From Streptomyces collinus Tu 365 (GTDB taxonomy: Bacteria; Actinomycetota; Actinomycetes; Streptomycetales; Streptomycetaceae), in NCBI RefSeq assembly GCF_000444875.1, contig NC_021985.1, positions 8,080,170 to 8,144,169 of the forward strand: 64,000 nucleotides of DNA. The letters are read 5' to 3'. The stretch's first letter is position 1. The number at the start of each line of letters is the position of its first letter. The notes under the pieces are model-generated. The model made no database searches and was not told the origin of the DNA. It saw nothing but the letters and a program-made list of their open reading frames with translations. Shown piece after piece: positions 1 through 7,838 of this stretch. The position numbers and the translations under genes were made by a program.

Positions 1-222
1 AGTCCCTCCGCGTAGCGGCTTCGTCGATTGCAGTCATGCGGCTCTGCCGGGGTGGGAGAGTGGTGCTCAGGGGCTGCGTCCGGGCCAATGGCCTTTTGAT
101 GGCGTTGCACCGTCAGCGCCGAGGTGATCAGTCTCGTTGGGCCTCGCGGGAGGCTGGCTGTCCTGCCCTGTGCAGCATCCCCGTTCGCGGTAGGGCGTTG
201 AGGCGTGGCGGCGTGACGGATG
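1..222. other. left edge, no gene supported
   Basis: Lies beyond the 3' end of the leftward LuxR gene. Reading frames here are only extensions or shadows of that gene. I see no RNA gene or convincing terminator. Confidence 0.5.
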
Positions 223-2733
223 TCAGGGAACCGAAGTTTCCGCCTCTCTTCGACCGAACCACAGAGCGATCTGTGTGCGTGAGCGAAGACCGACCTTGTC
301 GCGCACCCTGTCCAGGTGCGTGGCGACCGTATGCGCCGAAAGTCCAAGTTCGCCTGCGATCTGCCGGTTGGTCAGCCCCTTCGCGACGAGTTCGACCACC
401 ATGGACTCCCTGGCGGTCAGCCGCCACCGCTCGTCCTCGGCCCCCGTGGTCTGCGGCCCCCGCCGGACCTGCTCACCGCTGCCTGTCCGCAGGGCGTAGG
501 CGACGAGCCGGTCCCCGCGCAGCTTGCGAGCGCCGACGACCGCGGCCTCCCGCGCCGCCGTCGTCAGGCGAGTCCGGGCGCCGGCCGCCGCCTGCTCGAT
601 CCTGCGCCGCCAGGGCGCCTCGGGCTCGGTGTCCAGCAGGCGTCGCGCCTGCGCGCTCGCCTCGCACAACCGCAGGGCGCGCTGCATGTCGCCGCTCTCT
701 GCGGCCACCAATGCCAGGCCCTCTACGGGGTACAGCGCGTGGAAGCTCCCCCCGGGGGCGATGCGCAGCACTTCGGTGAAGAGGGCCTCGGCGCTCTCCA
801 ACTGCCCCAGAGCCAGCCGTACGGCGCCCGCGGTGTGCAGCGCGGCTGCGGCCCGGGGCCAGGGCGCCTGCTCCCTGAGCACCGGAAGGCAATCCGCCAT
901 CAGCTCGTCGGCTTCGCCCTCCCGTCCCGCTTGGAGCAGTGCCCAGGCCAGGTGCTGGGTGCACCACGCGACGTCCTCGGGCGAGCCGAGCGGGACGACG
1001 ACGTCCACGCACGCGCGCAGATCCGTGACGGCCTCGGTGAACGCGCCGCGACACAGCCACGCCGCGGCCCTGGCGTCGAGTGCGTTGGCGAGCCCGGCGG
1101 GCACGTGACGCCGCCGCTCCAGGTGCACCGCCCGCTGGCCCAGGGACAGCGCTCGGTGCGGGTCGGCCTGCTGGGCGGCCACGCGTGCGGCGAGCGCGGC
1201 CACCTCACCGCCCAGTGCCCGGCCGCCGGGCTCTCGCAGCAGTCCGCTCAGCAGCGCGCCCGCGGCTGACGGTCGCTCCTGCTGGTAGTGCACCCGGGCC
1301 AGCTCCAGGGCCAGCCGTACCCGCGTGGTCTCGTCCTGGCCGGTGATGTGGGCCGGCACCGAGGCGAGGTTGTCCCGTTCCGCCGTCAGCGGGCTGTTCG
1401 CCTGGTCGGCGAACACATCCCCACGATCACGCCCGGCCACCTCCTGGAGCCACCCGAGCGCGCTGCGCAGGGTGGGGCCCAACTCGCCGGATGCGCGCAG
1501 ACGTTCCATGGCGTAGGCGCGGGTGACACCGAGCTGCCGGAAGCGGGTGGGCGCCGCGTCCCCCGGCAGCCGTACGATCAGTGACTTCGCCTCGAGCGCG
1601 CACAGGAGGGGCAGGACCTCTCGCGGTCCGACGCCGCCGCCGGCGCACACCGAGCGTGCCGCGGCCAGATCGAACCCTCCGCCGAGGACCGCGAGGCGCC
1701 GGAAGACGGCCTGTTCCGCCGGATCCAGCAGCCGGTGGCTCCAGTCGACGGTGGTGGCGAGCCCGCTGTGCCGCGGGGGCCCGGTCCTGCTGCCACCGGT
1801 CAGGAGATCCAGCTGGGACGCCTGGCCGTCCAGGCCGGCGAGGATGTCGCCCGGCGCGAGGGCGCCGATGTGACCGGCCGCGAGTTCCACGGCGAGCGTC
1901 AGGCCGTCCAGCCGTCGGCAGATCTCCGCGACCAGCGGGCCGTTGGTCCGGTCGAGCGTGAACCCCGGCGAGCGGTGCGCCGCGCGTTCCACGAACAGCC
2001 GCACCGCGTCCGCCCGCAGCAGGGCCGTCACGTCGTCCCCGGCGTCAGCCGGCGGCAGGGACAGCTCGCCGACCCGGAACACGGTCTCTCCGGGCACCCG
2101 CAGTGCCTCACGGCTCGTGGCCAGGATCCGCAGCCGGGGGCAGCGGCCCAGCAGGGTCACGACCAGCCGGGCGCACGGCTCGGCGAGATGCTCGCAGTTG
2201 TCCAGAAGCAGCAGCCGGGAGGCATCACCGATGGCACGGACCAGGACGTCGACCCCCGTACGGCCCGCCCGTTCGCCCACGCCCAGCGCGGCGGCCACGA
2301 ACTGCGTCAGAGTCGCGCCGTCCCGCAGCGCGTCGAGCTCCACCAGGTCGAGCCGGGCGTACCGGCTGGACATGTTTCTGGCGAACTCCAGCGCCAGCCG
2401 CGTCTTGCCCACACCGCCCGCCCCTGTCAGCGTGAGCAGCCGTGTGCTCCTGAGCAGCGCGCGCAGGCCCGACAACTCCTGCCGCCGGCCCACGAAGGAG
2501 TCGAGCGCCGGCGGCAGGGCGCGGCCACGGGTTGCTGCGGTCGCCGCAGCGGGTGCTGTGGTGGGGGCCGCGACCGACGCGGCGCCCTGGGTCCGGAAGG
2601 CGTCCCGCGCTGCCGTCCGCCACCGGAGAGCCCGCTGCCGACAGGCGTTGGAACAGTAGCGAGCCGGCCGGCCGCCCTGCGGCCTCGTGATCAGCGTCGT
2701 ACCGCATACCTCGCACGTTCGACTCCGGCTCAT
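223..2733 (-). CDS. LuxR-family transcriptional regulator with N-terminal NTPase domain
   Basis: Probable large ATP-dependent transcription factor, 836 aa. It opens with a four-cysteine zinc-ribbon-like motif (Cys7, Cys10, Cys27, Cys31). A STAND/AfsR-type NTPase follows, with Walker A GAGGVGKT near residue 104 and Walker B LLLLDNCEHL near 173. After a long helical TPR-like middle, a LuxR helix-turn-helix closes the protein (ARESMVVELVAKGL, about residues 770-830). ATG at 2733 is chosen because the cysteine motif starts right after it; the frame stays open upstream only into the neighbour. NTPase-LuxR proteins of this size often activate secondary-metabolite genes in Streptomyces, but no target is visible here. 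It is not divergent to the lanthipeptide operon; a dioxygenase gene lies between them. Confidence 0.88.
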   Translation of the reverse strand: MSRSRTCEVCGTTLITRPQGGRPARYCSNACRQRALRWRTAARDAFRTQGAASVAAPTTAPAAATAATRGRALPPALDSFVGRRQELSGLRALLRSTRLLTLTGAGGVGKTRLALEFARNMSSRYARLDLVELDALRDGATLTQFVAAALGVGERAGRTGVDVLVRAIGDASRLLLLDNCEHLAEPCARLVVTLLGRCPRLRILATSREALRVPGETVFRVGELSLPPADAGDDVTALLRADAVRLFVERAAHRSPGFTLDRTNGPLVAEICRRLDGLTLAVELAAGHIGALAPGDILAGLDGQASQLDLLTGGSRTGPPRHSGLATTVDWSHRLLDPAEQAVFRRLAVLGGGFDLAAARSVCAGGGVGPREVLPLLCALEAKSLIVRLPGDAAPTRFRQLGVTRAYAMERLRASGELGPTLRSALGWLQEVAGRDRGDVFADQANSPLTAERDNLASVPAHITGQDETTRVRLALELARVHYQQERPSAAGALLSGLLREPGGRALGGEVAALAARVAAQQADPHRALSLGQRAVHLERRRHVPAGLANALDARAAAWLCRGAFTEAVTDLRACVDVVVPLGSPEDVAWCTQHLAWALLQAGREGEADELMADCLPVLREQAPWPRAAAALHTAGAVRLALGQLESAEALFTEVLRIAPGGSFHALYPVEGLALVAAESGDMQRALRLCEASAQARRLLDTEPEAPWRRRIEQAAAGARTRLTTAAREAAVVGARKLRGDRLVAYALRTGSGEQVRRGPQTTGAEDERWRLTARESMVVELVAKGLTNRQIAGELGLSAHTVATHLDRVRDKVGLRSRTQIALWFGRREAETSVP

Positions 2734-2831
2734 CCCCGATTCCTGGCCGTGCGTTCTCGTGCCGAAACCATGCGTGGCGAGTGGGCGGTGCGCGCGGCGG
2801 CCGGGCTCGGCCGCCGCGCCCTGATCGACCG

Positions 2832-3641
2832 TCAGGGTGTGGCGGTGGGGTCGATCCCGAGTACGACGGTCCCGGTCACGCCCTTGCTCAGGTCGCTGCC
2901 CGTCTGGGTGAGGGCCAACAAGGTGGCCGAACCGCCGTTGCGGTAGATGCCGTCCCTCGCGTTGAGCGTGCGCGTGGCCGTGTTGTTCCGGTAGGGCGAC
3001 AGGGCGGCGACCCTGGTGTTGTACGTCTCCGGGAAGTAGAGCTGGCCGGTGTGGGAGACATGGCCTCCGTGATAGGTCCCGTTGGAGACGGTGCCGCCGG
3101 CGTGCGTCTTGACGTGGATGTGGAGGGCCCGGCCGACGTACCAACCCGGGTAGACGGTGGTGAATTCCGCGACCCCGGACGCGTCGGTCAGCTGCACACC
3201 GCGCAGGAAGGTCGTGTCCGGGGTGGATCCGCCTGCGACGTAGCCGGAGTAGATCCCCAGCGCGTCACAGTGCCAGATGTCGACGGCCGTGTTGGGCAGC
3301 GTGGCGCACGTGGTGCTGTCTATGACCGTGACGCGCAGGGTCAGCGGAACGCCGGCCTTGCCCTCGGTGATGTCCTTGCGGACCCGCTCCAGGTCCAGGT
3401 AGTAGGGGCCCTCGGTCTGCTCGGGCGTGAGGACGCACGCCGCGGCGAGCGGGGGAGTGGACCGGTTCGCGCTCAGGGGCGCCGCGGCCGCGCTCTGCGT
3501 GGCGGCGAGTCCCACTGCGGCCAAGCCGAGCGCGGCGCCGCCGAGGGCGGCGATGACGGACCTGCGGCTGGTGCCGGGCGCCTCGCCCGGCTCGGGAGCG
3601 CGCTGCGGGTCCGCGGCGTTGGGGTAGGGGGTGTCAGTCAT
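2832..3641 (-). CDS. Tat-exported intradiol ring-cleavage dioxygenase
   Basis: A 269-aa member of the intradiol (catechol 1,2-/hydroxyquinol-type) dioxygenases, non-haem Fe(III) enzymes that open catecholic rings between the hydroxyls. The N terminus carries a twin-arginine signal (TSRRSVIAALGG) and a hydrophobic stretch ending in Ala-rich sequence, so it is probably exported. Family landmarks are EQTEGPYYLDLERV, DIWHCDALGIYSGY, TFLRGVQLTDASG, TVYPGWYVGRALHIHVK and GQLYFPE. They supply the two Tyr and two His iron ligands expected for the family (YSGY, YPGWY, HIH). ATG at 3641 is chosen as the codon just before the signal peptide. Secreted actinobacterial members probably act on lignin-derived or plant phenolics; the exact substrate cannot be read here. 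Confidence 0.9.
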   Translation of the reverse strand: MTDTPYPNAADPQRAPEPGEAPGTSRRSVIAALGGAALGLAAVGLAATQSAAAAPLSANRSTPPLAAACVLTPEQTEGPYYLDLERVRKDITEGKAGVPLTLRVTVIDSTTCATLPNTAVDIWHCDALGIYSGYVAGGSTPDTTFLRGVQLTDASGVAEFTTVYPGWYVGRALHIHVKTHAGGTVSNGTYHGGHVSHTGQLYFPETYNTRVAALSPYRNNTATRTLNARDGIYRNGGSATLLALTQTGSDLSKGVTGTVVLGIDPTATP

Positions 3642-4420
3642 GCAGCGACCATGGCGCGCACGACGTTCCACCGGATCGCTCGGACGAGCGACGAGATCGG
3701 ACGCGTTACGAAACTCGTGCGGGTGCCCGCCGGCCCCGGTGCCGCGACCGGAACTGCGTCGTGGCACCGGAGCCGACCCGCCGGTGGGCGGGGCGTCCCG
3801 CCTGCCTCCCCTCGTGAGACAGCACCTGGCTGCACGGCGAGCCGGTGTTTCTGGAACTGCCGACGACCTGTTGCCTTTAGGGGCGGGCCGGGTCCCGAAG
3901 GTTCTGGTTCGTTTTGTGAGTCGTTTTTGAGTGTTGACCGGCCTTTCGGTGTCTGGTGTTTTTCGTGTCGGGTACGGGTGGGGTTGCTGGGTCCGGCCGT
4001 GCATGCAGTTTCGTTTTCTTGTGTTTCTTCGGGTGGGTGGTGGTGGAATTCGAACTCGGTCCGCGCCTATTTCGTGAACCGTGCGGGTCGGGTGTCGAGG
4101 GTTGGGGTGGCTGGGGTTGGTGATGGTTGTTTGTGGGGGCAAAGATACTGGTGGGGGGCTATTTGGGGGTGGGGGTGTGTTCGGTTTTCTGGTTTGTTTT
4201 CTCGTGTTTATGGTGGTGGTGCCTTCGAACGGGTGGATTATTTAAAGCCGTGGTGAGGGTTTGTGCGCCTGGTGGGTGCGCCGGTCTGCGCTATCTTCTG
4301 TCGTTATAGCTTTGTGCGCTCGCTGGTTTCGGTGACGTTTTCCGGGTGGGGGCTGTACGTTCTTTGTGTGCTGAGGGCGTATTCCAGCCGGCGGTTGTTG
4401 CCGTTTGAGGGGGAACGTAT
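3642..4420. promoter_or_regulatory. 779-bp intergenic region upstream of lanL, T/G-rich
   Basis: No gene is supported. From about 3890 the sequence changes from ordinary GC-rich DNA to a T/G-rich, purine/pyrimidine-skewed stretch (GTTTT and GGTGG runs) up to the lanL start. That is unlike the flanking genes. Three copies of TTTGTG(C/T)GC begin at 4260, 4311 and 4363, spaced 51 and 52 bp, about five helical turns. AT-rich candidate -10 elements lie at 4292 (TATCTT) and 4304 (TTATAG), without a clear -35. This is probably the promoter/operator region of the lanthipeptide operon. Confidence 0.45.
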
Positions 4421-7400
4421 ATGACGAGCCACGCGACCGGAGTCGACCTCGAAAGTCTTTGCCGGCGGGCGTTGGAGGCGACCGGCACCGGCGCGCGGTG
4501 GACGGTGGATGCGGGTGAGGTGTGGTGCCGGCTCACCCCTGCGTGCGGGATGCGGCTGCGGCAGGGCTGGAAGCTGCATGTGTCGGCGACGTCCGTGTCC
4601 GCACCGCAGGTCCTTGTCAGGGCTTTGGACGTGCTGCTGGGGGAGGAGTCGGGATTCAAGTTCGTGCGCTCGCTCGAGCAGGTGAGTGCGCTGAATTCCC
4701 GGGCGACGCCGCGGGGGAGTGCGGGGAAGTTCATCACCGTCTATCCGCCCTCGGACGAGGCGGCGGCGCGGGTGGCGCTCGCACTGCACCGGGCGACGGC
4801 AGGTTTGGCCGGTCCGCGGATCCTGTCCGATCAGCCGTATGCGCCGCAGAGTCTGGTGCATTACCGCTACGGCGCGTTCGTTGGCCGGCGGCGGGTGTCG
4901 GAGCAGGGGCTGCTGGTGTGGTTCATCGAGGACCCCGACGGCAACCCGGTGGAGGACAAACGCACCGGGCAGTACTGTCCGCCGCCGTGGGCCGTCAGTC
5001 CGTTCCCGGCGTCGGTGCCGGCCCCGCCCCGCCGGACCGAGCCACCGAGTGGGCCGGTTTTGTTGGGGGGCCGGTTCGCGGTGCGGGAAGCGATCCGGCA
5101 CACCAACAAGGGCGGTGTCTACCGCGGTACGGACGTCACCACGTCCGCCCCGGTGGTGATCAAGGAGGCGCGGCCGCACGTCGAGGGCGATATGGCCGGC
5201 TCCGATGTGCGTGACTGGCTGCGGGCCGAGGCCCGGATCCTGGAGAAACTCAAGCACACCGGGCTGGCGCCCGAGCCGCTCGCGGTGTTCGAGATCGGCG
5301 GGCATGTGTTCCTCGCCCAGGAGGAGGTGCCGGGTGTGCCTTTGCGGACCTGGGTCGCGGAGCGGTTCCGGGACGTCGGCGCCGCACGTTACCGGGTGGA
5401 GGCGCTCGCCCAGGTCGAACGGCTGGTGGACCTGGTTGCGGCGGCGCATGCCTGCGGCTGCGTGCTCAGGGACTTCACCCCCGGCAACGTCATGGTCCGC
5501 CCCGACGGCGAACTGCGCCTGATCGACCTGGAACTCGCCGTGCTGACCGACGAGGTCATGCTCCCGACCCGTGTCGGCACCCCCGGGTTCAGCGCCCCCG
5601 AACGCCTCAAGGACGCCGCGGTCTGTCCGACGGCCGACTACTACAGTCTCGGCGCCACCGTGTGTTTCGTTCTCGCCGGCAAGGTGCCCCAGCTGCTGCC
5701 CGAGGAGCCCGACACCACTGCGGCCGAGGAGCGGTTGGAGCAGTGGCTGGCCGCCTGCGCCCCCAGGCTCCGCCTGCCCGGCGGCCTGCAGGACATGATC
5801 CTCAACCTGATGAAGGACGATCCCGGCGCACGCTGGGACCCCGACCGAGCACGCGAAGCACTCCACCGCGCCCTGCCCCCGGCCGGGGCCATCCTGCCCC
5901 CACTCGGGACCGAAACTCTGCCCAGGGACGGCGAGGGCGGCACGGGCCTGCCGGGACACGAGAGCGGCCAGCCCGGGCAAAGGACCACCCTGCCCTCACC
6001 CGGGACGGAAACCCTGCACGGGGGCGGCACGGGACTGCCTGGATTCGGGACCAAAGCCCTGCCCCAAGACGGCGTGGACCTGCCCTCACCCGGGACGAGA
6101 ACCCCGCCAGAGGACGGCGCGGATCCGGCGCGGCGCGGGAGCGGCCTGCCCGGGGGCGTGGTCGCCCTGCCCGTGGACAGCGCGGAGGGGAAGCCAGGCG
6201 GTACGGGCTTGTCCCGGCAGGGCGGGAGCCTGTCGCATCCGAGGTATCCCGCCTCCGCCCCCGTGCCCGTATCCGCTTCTGCTGCTGTTCCCGTTGGTGG
6301 GGTGGCGTCGGTGGCCGGGTCGGACACGGTGGTCGAGGCCGCGGCCGCCGGGATGGTGGAGCATCTCCTCGACACGATGGCCCCGGAGGGCGGGGTGCGG
6401 TTGTGGCCGGTGTCGACGTTGGCGGGGGAGACGGGTCCGTGCACGGTGCAGCAGGGCGCGGCAGGTGTACTGGCGGTTTTGACCCGGTGTTTCGAGCTCA
6501 CCGGCGACCCGCGTCTGCCGGAGGTGATCTCGACCGCGGGTCGTTGGATCGCCGCCCGTACGGACACCCGCGCCATTCGTCCGGGTCTGCATTTCGGCGG
6601 CCGGGGGACCGCGTGGGCGTTGTACGAGGCGGGCCGTGCGGTGGCCGAGCGGCGGTTGACGGACCATGCGCTGGCGTTGGCTCTGGCTGCGGTGGAGCCG
6701 ACTGCCAGTCATGACATCACCCATGGCACCGCGGGCAGTGGTCTGGCCGCCGCCCACCTGTGGCAGCGCACCGGTGATGAGCGGCTGGCCGAACTGGTCA
6801 CCGCCGCCGCGGACCGGCTGGCCGCCGCGGCTCAGGCCGAGCCGTCGGGGGTGAGCTGGCCGGTTCCGGCGGAGGCGGTGTCGCAGGAGGCCGGCAAACG
6901 CTACCTGGGTTTCGCGCACGGCTCGGCCGGCATCGGCAGCTTCCTCCTGGCGGCCGCGGACGTCTCAGAGCGGCCGGAGCATCTGGAGCTGGCTGTTGCC
7001 GCGGGGGAGCACCTGGTGGCTCACGCGGTGAGGGTCGGTGAAGCAGTGCAGTGGCCGGCCCAGGCCACGGACCCGCCCACCGCGCCGTACTGGTGTCACG
7101 GCTCGGCCGGTATCGGCTCGTTCCTGATCCGGCTGTGGCAGCGCACCGGCGACGGCCGGTACGCCGATCTGGCCCGCGGCGCCGCACACGCCGTCATGGA
7201 ACGCGCCTCACGCGCCGCCGTCGCCCAGTGCCACGGACTGGCGGGCAACGGTGACTTCCTCCTCGATATGGCCGAGGCCACCGGCGAGTCCGCCTACCAC
7301 GCGATGGCCGAGGAACTGGCCCGTCTCCTGGTCTGTGAACGGGCCCGCCGCACCACCCACGTCGTCTTCCCCAACGAGTACGGGGAGATCTCCACGAGCT

Positions 7401-7489
7401 GGAGCGACGGCGCCGCGGGAATCCTGGCGTTCCTGCTCAGGACCCGCCACCACGACTCCCGGCACTGGATGGTCCAGCAGCCGGGCTGA
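4421..7489 (+). CDS. lanL: class IV lanthipeptide synthetase LanL
   Basis: A 1022-aa three-domain enzyme that phosphorylates, dehydrates and cyclises the precursor peptide encoded just downstream. Residues 1-190 form the OspF-like phospho-Ser/Thr lyase domain. About 213-484 is a Ser/Thr kinase: VVIKEARPH supplies the ATP lysine, LRDFTPGNV near 349 is the catalytic loop, and IDLE near 367 stands in place of DFG. About 645-1022 is the LanC-like cyclase. Cys892, Cys937 and His938 (WCHG and QCHG motifs) match the zinc ligands of NisC. Their presence separates class IV LanL from zinc-less class III LanKC. The kinase and cyclase are joined by a linker of about 150 aa with imperfect repeats built on LPSPGTETL and GTGLPG. 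ATG at 4421 follows a GAGGGGGAA ribosome site. The next genes are the precursor and an ABC exporter. Confidence 0.93.
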   Translation: MTSHATGVDLESLCRRALEATGTGARWTVDAGEVWCRLTPACGMRLRQGWKLHVSATSVSAPQVLVRALDVLLGEESGFKFVRSLEQVSALNSRATPRGSAGKFITVYPPSDEAAARVALALHRATAGLAGPRILSDQPYAPQSLVHYRYGAFVGRRRVSEQGLLVWFIEDPDGNPVEDKRTGQYCPPPWAVSPFPASVPAPPRRTEPPSGPVLLGGRFAVREAIRHTNKGGVYRGTDVTTSAPVVIKEARPHVEGDMAGSDVRDWLRAEARILEKLKHTGLAPEPLAVFEIGGHVFLAQEEVPGVPLRTWVAERFRDVGAARYRVEALAQVERLVDLVAAAHACGCVLRDFTPGNVMVRPDGELRLIDLELAVLTDEVMLPTRVGTPGFSAPERLKDAAVCPTADYYSLGATVCFVLAGKVPQLLPEEPDTTAAEERLEQWLAACAPRLRLPGGLQDMILNLMKDDPGARWDPDRAREALHRALPPAGAILPPLGTETLPRDGEGGTGLPGHESGQPGQRTTLPSPGTETLHGGGTGLPGFGTKALPQDGVDLPSPGTRTPPEDGADPARRGSGLPGGVVALPVDSAEGKPGGTGLSRQGGSLSHPRYPASAPVPVSASAAVPVGGVASVAGSDTVVEAAAAGMVEHLLDTMAPEGGVRLWPVSTLAGETGPCTVQQGAAGVLAVLTRCFELTGDPRLPEVISTAGRWIAARTDTRAIRPGLHFGGRGTAWALYEAGRAVAERRLTDHALALALAAVEPTASHDITHGTAGSGLAAAHLWQRTGDERLAELVTAAADRLAAAAQAEPSGVSWPVPAEAVSQEAGKRYLGFAHGSAGIGSFLLAAADVSERPEHLELAVAAGEHLVAHAVRVGEAVQWPAQATDPPTAPYWCHGSAGIGSFLIRLWQRTGDGRYADLARGAAHAVMERASRAAVAQCHGLAGNGDFLLDMAEATGESAYHAMAEELARLLVCERARRTTHVVFPNEYGEISTSWSDGAAGILAFLLRTRHHDSRHWMVQQPG

Positions 7490-7533
7490 GCGACAGGGCC
7501 CCCTGTCGCCATCGCACGAAGAAGGAGAATGTC

Positions 7534-7689
7534 ATGGAGAACCAGACCCTCGAGCTGCTGGCCCACCTGCACGCCCTTCCGGAGACCGACCCGGTCGACT
7601 TCGACGGAGCCTCGTACTCCGGGACGTGCGCCTGCGTCGGCCTGCTGACGCTGCTCAACACCGTCTGCGTGGGCATCAGCTGCGCCTAG
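7534..7689 (+). CDS. lanA: class IV lanthipeptide precursor (venezuelin/streptocollin-like)
   Basis: A 51-codon gene with a strong GAAGGAGAA site and ATG at 7534, 44 bp after lanL. The leader is MENQTLELLAHLHALPETDP and contains the helical LELL element typical of class III/IV leaders. After an Asp/Gly-rich junction, the C-terminal core reads GTCACVGLLTLLN followed by TVCVGISCA. The core has four Cys plus Ser/Thr residues, enough for several (methyl)lanthionine rings. From memory it closely resembles the precursors of the class IV lanthipeptides venezuelin and streptocollin (NTVC.GISCA ending), so the product should belong to that family. The cleavage site, ring pattern and activity are not visible from sequence. 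Confidence 0.93.
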   Translation: MENQTLELLAHLHALPETDPVDFDGASYSGTCACVGLLTLLNTVCVGISCA

Positions 7690-7697
7690 CCGAGAAC

Positions 7698-7742
7698 CTC
7701 CGGCCGGCGGCAGCCCCCGACAGGGGGAGCCGCCGGCCGGAG
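7698..7742 (+). terminator. hairpin between lanA and the exporter genes
   Basis: Perfect 14-bp inverted repeat (7698-7711 with 7729-7742) continued inside by CCCCC/GGGGG around a GACA tetraloop. It starts 9 bp after the lanA stop and has no T tract. It probably acts as a partial terminator or mRNA-stabilising structure that keeps precursor transcript more abundant than exporter transcript. Confidence 0.7.
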
Positions 7743-7838
7743 CGCAGGCCGCCCGCACTCCGCACCCCGTACCGCCACAGCCGGCACGCTGCGGCCCGCA
7801 GGCCCGCGCACGACACCCCCGTGGACGAGGAGCCGACC

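Noticed and set aside
36..1346. Long rightward open frames opposite the LuxR gene
   Set aside because: Antisense shadows of high-GC codon bias; arginine/proline-rich and without ribosome sites.
4040..4080. AATTCGAACTCGG resembling a tRNA T loop on the opposite strand
   Set aside because: No pairing T stem or acceptor can be formed.
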